A DNA stretch of 64,000 nucleotides from an uncultured Reyranella sp. (GCF_945957355.1 NZ_CAMFKM010000001.1:1-64000), one strand, 5' to 3'; positions 26,651 to 35,226 are shown, numbered from the stretch's first letter. Program-made: numbers and translations. The notes: generated by a model not told the origin, from the sequence alone.

Positions 26651-27336
26651 TCAGGTGAAGATGCGTCGGAAGTCCTTGAGACGTCCGAAGGCATTCTCAA
26701 TGCGGTGTCGTTGCTTGTAGGATTTTCTGTCGAAGCTGAAGGCCTGCTTTGGATTCGACCTGTTGGGCACAACCGACTTGGTGCCGCGCTTTTCTAACCA
26801 CTGCCGCAGTTCTGCGTTGTCGTAGGCTTTGTCGCCGAGCAGCTTGGCGGCGGCCGTGGTGCGACGGATCCGACGCCGAGCCGGCGGACAATCGTGGGCC
26901 TCGCCACCGGTCAGAAGGATGGAAAGAAGATGGCCCTTAGCATCTGCCAGTGCGTGGATCTTCGTATTGCGCCCTCCTCGTGAGCGGCCAATCGCCTGTT
27001 TCGCCCCCCCCTTTCGGGCGCCCAACGCCGAGCGGTGGGAATTTGACATGCGTGCTGTCGATCATTTGCGTCGCCGTCGACCGACCGCGCTGGGCAAGCT
27101 CCTTGAACAACTTCGCCCCTCCGCTCGGCCCACCGGGCGAAGCGGTTGTAGACCATCGTGTATGGGCCGTATTCAGGCGGACAATCCTTCCAACGACAGC
27201 CACTCTTCAGCAGATGCAGGATGGCGCTGATCACCCGTCGATCGTCGACACGCTCCTTGCCTCGCACGTCGCTTGGCATATGCGGTTCGATCCGTGACCA
27301 CTGCTCGTCGTCCAGCCAGAACAGATTGCTTCGCAT
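26651..27336 (-). pseudogene. IS5-family (IS427-like) transposase with two frame changes
   Basis: The N-terminus reads SNLFWLDDEQWSRIEPHMPS, then DRRVISAILHLLKSGCRWKD. The middle (LFKELAQRGRSTATQMIDST) is in a second frame. The C-terminus (AIGRSRGGRNTKIHALAD, KAYDNAELRQWLEKRG, RHRIENAFGRLKDFRRI) is in a third. One shift is expected in this group, which uses programmed frameshifting. The second, near 27045 within the STHVK/HRSA junction, looks like a one-base insertion. The gene is therefore probably dead. I could not define matching terminal repeats. Confidence 0.8.
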
Positions 27337-27369
27337 CCTCTGTGCTCCTTGCCAGCACAGAATCATTAT

Positions 27370-27709
27370 GCGTTTCTCTCCTCAAAAACTATATTGGGTT
27401 TCGATCCTAGATGTTTGGGCCAGCGCTATGCCTGAAACAGGCGCACGCTTGCTATTGCCACGATGATCATGCCCCAATGCCGCAGAGCGCATCCGCACGC
27501 TACTGAGCGATCAACTATTAAGGCAACGTCACCACTTGCCTCAAAACCGACGACGACTGCAATTATTTCTCGCTGCGCCAAAATGAAGACCGCAAGAGCT
27601 TCTCATGAAGTCTGACGCCGAACGTCGTTGCGACAAGCGCCAACGTGCGACAACGTCAGATCCGCAGACACGGACCTGAGAATGTTGGCCAATCTTCTGG
27701 CAGAAGACG
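27370..27709. other. Intergenic stretch, nothing recognised
   Basis: This is the left part of a 560-bp gap before the lipoprotein gene at 27931. No gene family is recognisable in any frame. The regulatory-looking elements lie in the right part of the gap (27710-27802). Confidence 0.5.
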
Positions 27710-27725
27710 AGTCCAATATTGGACA
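27710..27725. promoter_or_regulatory. 16-bp palindrome, site 1 of a five-member family
   Basis: AGTCCAATATTGGACA contains a perfect 14-bp inverted repeat. It matches four other sites (33569, 36814, 40475, 40710) whose consensus is TGTCCAATTTGGGACA. It lies about 205 bp upstream of the lipoprotein start and 62 bp upstream of a sigma-54-like promoter. Confidence 0.7.
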
Positions 27726-27786
27726 CCAACCGGTCATATTCGTGGTGGTTGCCGATGCAATCGCAACACACCTTCGGCGAGACCCT

Positions 27787-27802
27787 TGGCATAAATCGTG
27801 CT
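27787..27802 (+). promoter_or_regulatory. Candidate sigma-54 promoter
   Basis: TGGCATAAATCGTGCT keeps the -24 TGGCA and -12 TGC elements, with exactly ten bases between GG and GC. It lies 128 bp before the lipoprotein start and downstream of palindrome site 1, the geometry of an enhancer-dependent promoter. This is a pattern match only. Confidence 0.45.
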
Positions 27803-27930
27803 GTCACAATCGCACTTGCCTTCTCTCTATTCCCGCGTGGAGATTGATGTGGCTCAAACGCTAGGGCCATCTCCTGAAATATGAAGGAGGCATTGATGTG
27901 AGTGGCAAACTCGTAAAGGAGATGAGGGAC

Positions 27931-28299
27931 ATGAAACTCGGAGGAATTTTCTCGTTAGGTCTTGCGATGGTCACCGCTGCATGCGGTCCTATGTCCACTG
28001 GGCAGGTCAAGGACCTCAACGTGAAGGACTGGGTCGGCCATAGCTCGGCCCATCTCATCCAGTCGTGGGGCAAGCCGCATCACGACGATCCGACCTCTGA
28101 CGGCGGTCGCGCCATCGGGTATGTGATTACCAATCAGGCAGTGACGGGGCCGAAGTCGCAGGTCATTTTTCGAGCACAACGCTGCATGATCAACTTCACA
28201 GTCGATGCCAACGGCATCATCGATGATGCCACGGCGACCGGTTCCAAGTGCACGATCGGCCCGCACGGCGACATGCATCCGCCTGCCAGCAAGACCTGA
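27931..28299 (+). CDS. Small lipoprotein of unknown function
   Basis: The start at 27931 has GAGGGA upstream and gives a lipoprotein signal (GIFSLGLAMVTAACGP, lipobox cysteine near residue 18). The mature protein, about 105 residues, has two cysteines (AQRCMINF, GSKCTIGP) that may form a disulfide. It also has the motif LIQSWGKPHHDDPTSDGGR, resembling SmpA/OmlA-type small lipoproteins in which a WGxP turn follows a helix. It stands alone behind a palindrome and sigma-54-like promoter. Confidence 0.7.
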   Translation: MKLGGIFSLGLAMVTAACGPMSTGQVKDLNVKDWVGHSSAHLIQSWGKPHHDDPTSDGGRAIGYVITNQAVTGPKSQVIFRAQRCMINFTVDANGIIDDATATGSKCTIGPHGDMHPPASKT

Positions 28300-28440
28300 T
28301 TGCTCAAGCGACATTGCTGTCCCCGCCGCAGGCACCAACGCAAGGAGCGTCAGCATTGACGGTCCCCCTTCGTTGTCTTGCGGGCTTTTGTCCGGCCTGG
28401 AACACCGTGATTCATCGCGGTAGAATTCAGGTTGCGGCGC

Positions 28441-28549
28441 TCATGCACCCTTGGTTCCTATACCATCCGACACCTCGGATATCGGTCCAGGTATCCGTCT
28501 GGTGACAAAGATGGCATTTTTTGACCTAGGCATGAGGTTGGCCGGCTAG
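28441..28549 (-). pseudogene. C-terminal remnant of a multihaem cytochrome c
   Basis: The minus strand reads LAGQPHA, a TAG, then VKKCHLCHQTDTWTDIRGVG and WYR. The intact cytochrome at 36904-37644 ends VAGQEHARVEQCYLCHQ, then TDAWNDIRGVGWYKHH. Over this stretch roughly three quarters of the residues match, including the last CXXCH haem site. The fragment ends exactly at the CTAG target of the IS481 element. It is debris of a second cytochrome gene. Confidence 0.85.
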
Positions 28550-29497
28550 ATGTTTACTCCCGGCATTTGCTGGAGCGGGTTGAGGGTGAATCGGTCTGGC
28601 TCTTTCGCCCGGAGCTTGCAGATGTACTCGTAGGTCGTGCGGTCTTTGAGGGTCTTGAGGCGTTTGGCGAAGTTGTAGGCGGTAACGAAGTCGGCGAGAT
28701 GGCTGCGAAGCTGATCGTGGGTCTCGTAGTAGAATCGTTTGACCGTTGCCTCTTTGATCGTTCGGTTCACGCGTTAGATCTGGCCGTTGGTCCAGGGGTG
28801 CTTGGGTTTGGTAGGGCGATGGTCGATGTCAGCCTGGGCGCACGTGTATACGAAGGCGTGAGCGCGGAAGGGCTCCCCACGAGCAATCAACTCCTTGATC
28901 TCCGCTGCCGTCCAACTCGTGCCCCGGGGATCGGTGAAGTGCAAACCGTTGTCGGTGAGCACTGTATGGATCTTGTGGGGAACAGCGGCGATCAGGTGCA
29001 GCAGGAACTCTCTCGATACGGCCGTAGTGGCCTTCTCGTGCAGCTCGGTGAAGGCGAACTTTGAAGTCCGGTCGATGGCCACGAAGTGGTAGAGCCATCC
29101 CTCCTGGCTGCGCACTTCGGTGATATCGATGTGGAAGTAACCGATGGGATAGGCCTTGCACTTGCGCTTCCTGGCCTTGCCGTCTTGGACGTCCGGCGGC
29201 CGCGAGATGCCGTGGCGCTGGAGACAGCGGTGCAAGGACGAATGGGTCAGGTGCGGTATCGTGGCCTGAAGGGCGTAGCGGCAATCATCTAGTGGCAAGA
29301 GCGTTTGCTTGCGGAACGCGAAGATGATCGCCTCGTCCTCGATCGAAAGCACTGTCGACTTCGCGTCCTTCGGCCCCGTCTTCAGATCAGCGACGGAATC
29401 CCGCTTTCTCCACTTGGCGACAGTCTTGGGATTGATGCTGTATCGCTCGACGGATCGCCTCTGTCGTTGTGGCGCAGCCGTGAAGAACCTGTCTCAT
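28546..29497 (-). pseudogene. IS481-family transposase, broken
   Basis: Most of the protein is in one frame: KTVAKWRKRDSVADLKTGPK, then SSLHRCLQRHGISRPPD, then the integrase core FHIDITEVRSQEGWLYHFVA and TVLTDNGLHF. An in-frame TAA near 28775 replaces a Glu codon just before NRTIKEATVKRFYYE. A small deletion with a frame change removes part of the N-terminal HTH after VLHGCATTTEAIRRAIQ. Both lesions should abolish function. Confidence 0.85.
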
Positions 29498-29558
29498 AGC
29501 GCATCCCTCAAATCGGCCGACAAGGGAGCACTATCAAATCCCGGGCTCAAACATCTAG
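28546..29558 (-). mobile_element. IS481-family element with CTAG flanks
   Basis: The ends carry an inverted repeat: TAGATGTTTACTCCCGGCAT at the left, and TAGATGTTTGAGCCCGGGAT read inward from the right. Both are bounded by CTAG (28546-28549 and 29555-29558), a target known for IS481. The flanks beyond CTAG do not belong to the same gene (cytochrome on the left, cyclase on the right), so the locus was rearranged after or during insertion. Confidence 0.8.
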
Positions 29559-29737
29559 GCAGACGCCTCTCCAGGATGGCGGCAGAAACCACAAGCACAG
29601 CGTCAAGCTTCTTTGCCAGTCGCTCAAGGCGTTGCGCAACGTTCACCGCGTCGCCGACGACGGTGAACTCATAGTGTTGACCGCTTTCGAGCACACCCGC
29701 CGTCTTTAGACCAATGTGAACTGAGACGATATTGACC
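29559..29737 (-). pseudogene. Adenylate/guanylate cyclase catalytic domain fragment
   Basis: The minus strand encodes VHIGLKTAGVLESGQHYEFT, then VVGDAVNVAQRLERLAKKLD, the last third of a class III cyclase domain. The same segment in the intact cyclase at 47635-48912 reads FTLVGDAVNVAQRLERLCKP. The piece is trapped between two IS481 elements and has neither start nor end of its own. Confidence 0.85.
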
Positions 29738-30969
29738 TGACAGATTGCGCCACACCGGGTGTCGCGTAGGGAGGGGCCGAAGGCCCCGAGTGCAGCGACG
29801 CCCGGTGTGGCCACGCCGCTCTCGGCCGGGGTTAGGATGGTGTTGTGAAGCACATCCAACCTTGAACGGAGAACGACATGACCACGGAGAAGAAGGTAGC
29901 ACGGCGCAAGCTCACTTTGCTCGAGCTTGCCGGCCAACTTGGCAATGTCAGCAAGGCCTGCCGCATCGTCGGCTACAGCCGCCAGCAGTTCTACGAGATC
30001 CGGCGCAACTTCCAGACCTACGGCGCCGACGGCCTGCTCGACAGGATCGCCGGCCCGCGCAACCCGCACCCCAACCGGGTCGGCGAGGACGTCGAGAAGG
30101 CGATCCTCGACCATTGCCTGGCCCATCCCTGCCACGGCGCCCTGCGAGTCGCCGGCGAACTGGCGCTGGCTGGCATCCAGGTCTCGTCGAGCGGGGTGCG
30201 CGGCGTGTGGAGCCGCCACGGCCTGCTTGGCAAGCACGACCGCTTGATGCGACTGGAGAAGGCCTCGGCCGACCGCGTCGTGCAGCTCAACGAAGAGCAG
30301 GTCGCCGCGCTCGAACGCTTCAGCCCCGAGTTCCGCGAACGCCACATCGAGGCCCACTACAGCGGCGATCTGGTGGCCGTCGATACCTTCTTCGTAGGTC
30401 ACCTGAAAGCGATCGGCAAGGTCTACCTGCAGACCGCCATCGACTGCTGCTCACGCTTCGCCTGGGGCCGGCTCTACACCAACAAGATGCCGCTGACTGC
30501 CGTGCATCTGCTCAACACCGATGTTGTGCCCTTCTTCGAGGAATACGGCGTGCCCATCAAGACCGTATTGTCGGACAATGGCCGAGAGTTCTGCGGACGG
30601 CCCGACCGCCATCCCTACGAGCTGTACCTTCAACTCGAAGGCATCGAGCAGCGCAAGACCAAGGTCCGGCGCCCACAATCCAACGGCATCGTCGAGCGCT
30701 TCCATCGCACGCTACTCGACGAGCACTTCCGCATCGAAGGGCGCAGGACCTGGTTCGAGACCGTCGAGCAGATGCAGGAGGCGCTCGACGCCTACCTCGT
30801 CACCTACAATACCGCGCGGCCGCATCAGGGCCGTGGCATGAACGGCCGCACACCCGGACGGGCCTTCGTTGATCGCATCCCCGCAAACAACAACCCGAAG
30901 GAGGACAACCAGCAGAACATCGATCAGACTGAAGCCGCCTGACTACCGGTCAGGGCGCGGCAACTGTCA
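29738..30969 (+). mobile_element. IS481-family element, apparently complete
   Basis: The element begins TGACAGATTGCGCC and ends, read inward from the right, TGACAGTTGCCGCGCC, giving an imperfect terminal repeat around one intact transposase gene. No matching target duplication is seen on the two sides (GATATTGACC and GCCGATTACC). The neighbours differ: cyclase scrap on the left, copper-ATPase scrap on the right. The element may therefore have taken part in a deletion. Confidence 0.75.
29878..30942 (+). CDS. IS481-family transposase
   Basis: This 354-residue transposase has an N-terminal HTH (LELAGQLGNVSKACRIVGYS) and an rve integrase core. The catalytic acidic residues are in LVAVDTFFVGHLKAIGKVYL, TVLSDNGREFCGRP and QSNGIVERFHRTLLDEHFR. 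A C-terminal HQGRGMNGRTP motif follows. The frame is unbroken, so it may still be active. It is unrelated in sequence to the broken IS481 copy next to it beyond family level. Confidence 0.92.
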   Translation: MTTEKKVARRKLTLLELAGQLGNVSKACRIVGYSRQQFYEIRRNFQTYGADGLLDRIAGPRNPHPNRVGEDVEKAILDHCLAHPCHGALRVAGELALAGIQVSSSGVRGVWSRHGLLGKHDRLMRLEKASADRVVQLNEEQVAALERFSPEFRERHIEAHYSGDLVAVDTFFVGHLKAIGKVYLQTAIDCCSRFAWGRLYTNKMPLTAVHLLNTDVVPFFEEYGVPIKTVLSDNGREFCGRPDRHPYELYLQLEGIEQRKTKVRRPQSNGIVERFHRTLLDEHFRIEGRRTWFETVEQMQEALDAYLVTYNTARPHQGRGMNGRTPGRAFVDRIPANNNPKEDNQQNIDQTEAA

Positions 30970-31060
30970 GCCGATTACCGTCCCAGAACAACCAATGTAA
31001 AGTCCGATGGCAGCATCAAGTGCAGGCTTAGCCTCCTCTCGCCTCTGTCGTTTCCTCCGG

Positions 31061-31399
31061 ATGAGCGACGACGCGCCAGCGCCGGCCGCAGCCGACGTCG
31101 GCATCGCCATGGGCACCGGCACCGACGGCGCGATCGAGAGTGCCGGCGTCACCCTGCTCAAGGGAGCTCTCATGGCGATCGTCAAGGCGCGGCGTTTGTC
31201 CCAGGCGACCATGCGCAACATCCGGCAGAACCTGTCTTTCGCCTTTGTTTACAACGCCGCCGGCGTGCCGATCGCGGCCGACGTGCTGTATCCGCTCTTC
31301 GGCATCTTGCTGTCGCCTATCATCGCGGCAACAGCCATGGCGCTGAGCTCGCTGAGTGTCATCGGCAATGCGCTTCGGTTGCGCACCCTGCATCTGTAA
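31061..31399 (+). pseudogene. Copper P1B-type ATPase, C-terminal fragment
   Basis: The ORF carries the hinge motif ([20 protein letters not shown]; normal CopA has NDAPALAAADVG), then [20 protein letters not shown] and the last two membrane helices ([39 protein letters not shown]). Everything upstream, including the CPC metal site and phosphorylation site, is missing. The break coincides with the right side of the IS481 element. Confidence 0.88.
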
Positions 31400-31509
31400 G
31401 GGCGAGGAGATCCCGCCGCCATGAACTCATTCGAGGTCGTGTCGACGGGAGATGCACGCGCCACAATGGTCCAGGTCTTGCTTTCAAGATTGCAACGATC
31501 ATTGAAGTC

Positions 31510-31821
31510 GTGGGCGTGGGGGCCATCGTCATCGCGGCAGTTGCGTCGACTAACGTTTTCGCCAAGGCGGGGGTGAGGAGTGGCTGGAATGGCGCGATGC
31601 CGAGCTATCTGGCTGATCTCGGCCGCGGCATATTGCTGGGGCTGGAGTTCCTCGTAGCGGCCGATATCCTCGTAGCGGCCGATATCATCGGAACCGTCGC
31701 CCTGGCACCGACCTTTCACAGTCTCGGCGTGTTGGGGTTGATCATCACAATACGAACCTTCTTGAGCTTTTCGCTCGAAGTCGAGATCGAAGGACGATGG
31801 CCATGGAAGCGCACTGAATAG
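31510..31821 (+). CDS. DUF1622 family membrane protein with an internal duplication
   Basis: The C-terminal part is typical DUF1622: LADLGRGILLGLEFLVAADI, then TIRTFLSFSLEVEIEGRWPW. The family has about three membrane helices and unknown function. An 18-bp tandem duplication adds an extra LVAADI in the second helix. The annotated start is a GTG. The frame extends upstream through FKIATIIEVVG without an ATG, while a plausible ATG (31422, MNSFEVV) is in another frame. An N-terminal frameshift is therefore likely and the gene may be inactive. Confidence 0.65.
   Translation: MGVGAIVIAAVASTNVFAKAGVRSGWNGAMPSYLADLGRGILLGLEFLVAADILVAADIIGTVALAPTFHSLGVLGLIITIRTFLSFSLEVEIEGRWPWKRTE
31651..31686 (+). 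repeat. Perfect 18-bp tandem duplication
   Basis: Two adjacent copies of CTCGTAGCGGCCGATATC lie inside the DUF1622 gene. The length is a multiple of three, so the frame is kept and six residues are added to a membrane helix. Confidence 0.95.
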
Positions 31822-31896
31822 GTTCTCCAAACACCAACGGGGCAAGAAGCCCGACGCCGCGATTTGAGAGCTCGAGGCAGCCGCAACCGCACATCG

Positions 31897-31910
31897 TTGA
31901 TCCAGATCAA
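31897..31910. promoter_or_regulatory. FixK/Fnr-type anaerobox
   Basis: TTGATCCAGATCAA is a perfect match to the alphaproteobacterial FixK/FnrL site. It lies about 147 bp before the small secreted protein at 32057, which suggests low-oxygen control of that gene or of the Crp/Fnr gene beyond it. Confidence 0.75.
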
Positions 31911-32056
31911 GGAAAACCGGGCCGACAGGGCCTAGGTTTAGCATGGTCTTTTTATGCAACAGTCGATGATACTGGCTTGCTCTCGGCTTCTGACGCATAG
32001 TCGAAGCGCCATCAGTTGTGTGCCGTTCGGCCAACCCTGAACCACGCGGATGTGGA

Positions 32057-32473
32057 ATGCGCGTTTTGGGCATAGTCTTCGTAGCCTTGATATGCGCACT
32101 CGCCTTTGGTGGTGCGGCGTCGGCTCATTCGCCTGTTCATCATGAGCAGCGAGCTGCTCCTACCCACGCGGATCATTCCGTCCAGGGCGACGCCTCGCGA
32201 TCCACACACGCAGTTGGACCGCGAGAGCGAGCAGCGGCTGCCTTGGCATTCACAGCCTTGGCTCTGCCACGGGACATCGGTAGTCCGAACGAAATTTCAT
32301 CGGATGTCGATCTTAGCGGCGACTGCTGCGGGGTCGCTTGCCATGCCGCAATCGGCGGCAGAACCTACGACAGTCGAACATGGCACTTGCCACTCAGCGC
32401 AATTATCACCGTAGCGCCATCGCTGCACGGCTCAAAGCAAGGTCGGCTAGAGAGACCTCCGCGCATCTTCTGA
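32057..32473 (+). CDS. Small secreted Cys/His protein, function unknown
   Basis: The start at 32057 gives a clear signal peptide (VLGIVFVALICALAFGGAAS). The mature part is His-rich at first (HSPVHHEQRAAPTHADHS). It has a DCCGVACHAA segment near the middle and ends LERPPRIF. The CC...C-H group could bind a metal. Small proteins ending in RLERPP-type tails occur near metal-efflux genes, but I cannot name the family. It follows a perfect FixK-type box. Confidence 0.65.
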   Translation: MRVLGIVFVALICALAFGGAASAHSPVHHEQRAAPTHADHSVQGDASRSTHAVGPRERAAAALAFTALALPRDIGSPNEISSDVDLSGDCCGVACHAAIGGRTYDSRTWHLPLSAIITVAPSLHGSKQGRLERPPRIF

Positions 32474-32750
32474 TCCAGTCGTCGTCGTGAAAGGCAGAAG
32501 CTCGGCGGCCCTTTAGGCCACCGGGGCGGCAATTCGCGTACGACCATCTGAGGGACGACACGGATCTGACGATTCGTGCGCCTTCACGTTCGCGCTTCTC
32601 TCTCTTCTTGATCACGGCATAGCTATGAAATCCCAACCGTGCCTGAGCCATGACGCTCTTCCATGCGCTTGCCCAGAGCCGCCTATCAGTCAACTTCGCC
32701 GTCGCGAGCTTGAGACCAAACCTTGTCCCGTTAGCGACCCTTCTGGGCCG

Positions 32751-33461
32751 ATGGGGGACAAGACACTCGGTCCGGCGAGCGGGATTGACCACTTGGGCGA
32801 TGTCCCTGCTAGACGCGCGTACGTCAATGATCCGTTGGCAAAGCTTTGTGTCCAGTTTCCGCATATGAGGTACTCAGCAGGCCGCCCCCTGTTCCGCCAG
32901 GGGGATGCAGCGGATGCAATCTTTTACATCGGCTACGGCCAAGTGCACCGGTTGGTGACGACCGAGAAGGGCGATGACCGGCTTGTCGCGATTCTCGGCC
33001 CCGGTGCTTTTTGTGGCGAGGAATGCCTCGCGAATAAGCCGTATCGCACCACGTCAGCCGTTGTCGTTGAAGACGCTGAAATCGCGAGGATCGAGAGGAG
33101 CTTGATGCCCAACTTGCTCCGGGAGTGGCCAGACCTCGCCGGCGCTTTTACAGCATTCCTGGTTGCGCACAGCCTCGAAACCGAAGCCGCCTTGATCGAC
33201 CAGCTCGTCGGATCGGCCGAACAGCGTTTGGCGCGCGTACTGCTCAAACTTGCCAACGTCGGCAACGGGAGTCGCGACTTCGGCATCACATCGAACGTCA
33301 AGCAGGAGATGCTGGCAAATCTCATCGGCTCAACGCGCCCAAGAGTGAACTACTTCCTGAACAAGTTCAGGCGTCTCAACCTAATCGAATACGGAGGCCA
33401 CCTGCCGCCCGGCACAATAAAGGTGCATACTCGTTTGAGACGAATGGGCGAAATAGATTGA
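32751..33461 (+). CDS. Crp/Fnr-family transcriptional regulator
   Basis: The start at 32751 gives 236 residues, the usual length. The frame is open back to 32625, but that part looks unlike the family. A cNMP-binding-like domain (SAGRPLFRQGDAADAIFYIG, then LGPGAFCGEECLAN) is followed by a dimerisation helix and a winged helix (SNVKQEMLANLIGSTRPRVN, then YFLNKFRRLNLIEY). No FNR-type cysteine cluster is present. It is distinct from the nar-linked regulator and may control the surrounding metal/redox genes. Confidence 0.85.
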   Translation: MGDKTLGPASGIDHLGDVPARRAYVNDPLAKLCVQFPHMRYSAGRPLFRQGDAADAIFYIGYGQVHRLVTTEKGDDRLVAILGPGAFCGEECLANKPYRTTSAVVVEDAEIARIERSLMPNLLREWPDLAGAFTAFLVAHSLETEAALIDQLVGSAEQRLARVLLKLANVGNGSRDFGITSNVKQEMLANLIGSTRPRVNYFLNKFRRLNLIEYGGHLPPGTIKVHTRLRRMGEID

Positions 33462-33568
33462 GATGCCGACGCGTTCGATTGCGTCGCCTCATTGGCGACG
33501 AAGCCAGCACTAGTCCTGCGCCAGACGCCCCGGGCCACTGACGCGAGGTCATTGCACGCATGGTTCCG

Positions 33569-33584
33569 AGTCTCAAATTGGACA
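33569..33584. promoter_or_regulatory. 16-bp palindrome, site 2
   Basis: AGTCTCAAATTGGACA, which in the other orientation reads TGTCCAATTTGAGACT, differs by one base from the site at 40475. It lies 48 bp upstream of the small secreted protein at 33632. Confidence 0.7.
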
Positions 33585-33631
33585 GCGCGAACCGCACGCT
33601 TGGCCCAAGGTTTTGCTGAAGGAGATTTGCC

Positions 33632-33895
33632 ATGACGAATCGTTGGACACCTGCCTTAGCAATTGCCGCGAGTGCGGTAGGATTCATGATGTTGACTCAA
33701 GTCACCTGGGCGCAGTCAACCGATGCCACGAAAAGCCAGCACATGCGGGGCGGGACGCAACCCGGACCCGGGACGCACGGCCACTCCTCTTCGCCTAAGC
33801 CGGGTGAAACGAAGGAGATTCAACAGCAGCAGCACACCATGCCGGCCACGCCTAACCATTCGAGTGGACCAGCTACCGGCAAGCCTACTCAGTAG
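33632..33895 (+). CDS. Small secreted Gln/His/Pro-rich protein
   Basis: This 87-residue product has a signal peptide (LAIAASAVGFMMLTQVTWAQ). The mature part is a low-complexity, hydrophilic chain rich in His, Ser, Pro, Gly and Gln (HMRGGTQPGPGTHGHSSSP, IQQQQHTMP). GGAG stands before the ATG. It may bind metal loosely in the periplasm, but nothing specific can be read. A palindrome of the shared family precedes it. Confidence 0.6.
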   Translation: MTNRWTPALAIAASAVGFMMLTQVTWAQSTDATKSQHMRGGTQPGPGTHGHSSSPKPGETKEIQQQQHTMPATPNHSSGPATGKPTQ

Positions 33896-34144
33896 GCCGG
33901 GGCCCCCTCCTGACGGGACTGCCGCAACACTTCCGCTCCGATAAGGCGAGGTACAGAGGCGCGCCCGCGGGCAAATGAAGCGCCAAACCGGCTCTACGAG
34001 GAGAGAGACAAGCATCGCTGGTGGACCGGTAAGGCGTGTGTCTTCCTGGCGCAATTGCTTAGCCCCAGCCAAGGCCGCGCCCTTCTTCTTGTGCCGCTCC
34101 TTGTAGCCTTGACGACTCACCAATCGTGTCGGCCGCTAAGTCCG

Positions 34145-35041
34145 TTACTTCCTTTGGCGTGCGCTGTGTGATTCCACGAACAAGATACCGAAGGCTGCGA
34201 CGAGCAGGCCCAAGAAGGTAGAGGTTTCAATATCCTCTCCGAAGAACAGTGCGCCGTAGCCCAGTGCGATGAACGGCGTCAAGAAAGTGAAGGCATTGCC
34301 TTCATGCAGCGGGACGCGGCTCCGGAGTACAAACAATAGGCACCGAACCAGGGCTGTGCCAACCAAGGCAAGACCGAGCCGGCTTCCAACAAAACTGTAG
34401 GACCACACAACGGCCAGCGGATCTTCGACAACAACAGCGGCAACACTCAACGGCATGAAGCCGAAAAGACACTGTGCAGACGTAGCCACGATCGGATCAA
34501 CGTTGCCAGCGACTTTGCGAGTGAGGACATTGCCAGTTGCGACACCTGTGGCTGCAATCACGAGGTACGAAAAGCCTAGAGAGAAGTCGGTGGAGCGACC
34601 GCCCACCCAAGGTGGGATGGCAATAACGAGAACGCCCCCAAAACCGCGCATCAGACCGATGACCTGAAGGGAAGTCGGCCTCTCCGCCCGGAGCGGATAT
34701 GCCAATAGAGCGGCAATGAACGGCCGCACGTGAGTAATCGTGGTCGCCATACCAGGCGAAACAAACTCGGAACCTCTGAACATTCCCAGGTAGCCAAAGC
34801 TTATCGTTCCGACGCCGATGAGCGCGAGATATGCCCACGTACGCGGTTCACGAGGTATCGGGCGACCAAAGCGGATCGCAACTCCAGCCAATACTGCGCC
34901 AGCAACCAATGCTCTTAGGGCGGCGAAAGTCAAATGCGGAGCACTGCTCGCACCCATGAAAATGAGCGGATAGCAGAGGGCCTCCAATGCTGCAACGATG
35001 GTAAGACCAAACCTGTCCAACGTTGAGGTGGAATGGCTCAT
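34145..35041 (-). CDS. EamA/DMT-superfamily permease
   Basis: This 298-residue protein has ten predicted membrane helices arranged as two EamA repeats. The first repeat begins near LTIVAALEALCYPLIFMGAS and contains LRALVAGAVLAGVAIRFGRP. The second begins near FSLGFSYLVIAATGVATGNV and ends LTPFIALGYGALFFGEDIE. The start at 35041 removes a 12-residue N-terminal extension. The substrate is unknown: metabolite, drug or amino acid export are all possible. It has no operon partner. Confidence 0.85.
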   Translation of the reverse strand: MSHSTSTLDRFGLTIVAALEALCYPLIFMGASSAPHLTFAALRALVAGAVLAGVAIRFGRPIPREPRTWAYLALIGVGTISFGYLGMFRGSEFVSPGMATTITHVRPFIAALLAYPLRAERPTSLQVIGLMRGFGGVLVIAIPPWVGGRSTDFSLGFSYLVIAATGVATGNVLTRKVAGNVDPIVATSAQCLFGFMPLSVAAVVVEDPLAVVWSYSFVGSRLGLALVGTALVRCLLFVLRSRVPLHEGNAFTFLTPFIALGYGALFFGEDIETSTFLGLLVAAFGILFVESHSARQRK

Positions 35042-35226
35042 GCGACGCAAGTCATCTTGCCCTCTAAGACCCATGGAGCGCGGAGCATGTGCTGCACGCG
35101 ACCTCGCCCGGCTTCAGGTAAAATCAATGGTTGTCGATAAAGGGATCTGGGCTTCAGTTGGCGAGCGCCTCCCCTCCCTCCGGCGATCGTCAGACACCCG
35201 ACAAGCGGCGAACCTGCGAATCCGAC

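Noticed and set aside
29728..30979. Target duplication around the intact IS481 element
   Set aside because: The flanks do not match over four or more bases, so no duplication is claimed.
33605..33625. Possible sigma-54 promoter (TTGGCCCAAGGTTTTGCT) before the gene at 33632
   Set aside because: The GG-to-GC spacing is eleven bases instead of ten, which usually abolishes sigma-54 recognition.
33716..34123. Minus-strand ORF (YKERHKKKGAALAGAKQLRQ)
   Set aside because: It overlaps the small secreted gene, has no recognisable family and no good ribosome site. The KKKG stretch alone is not enough.
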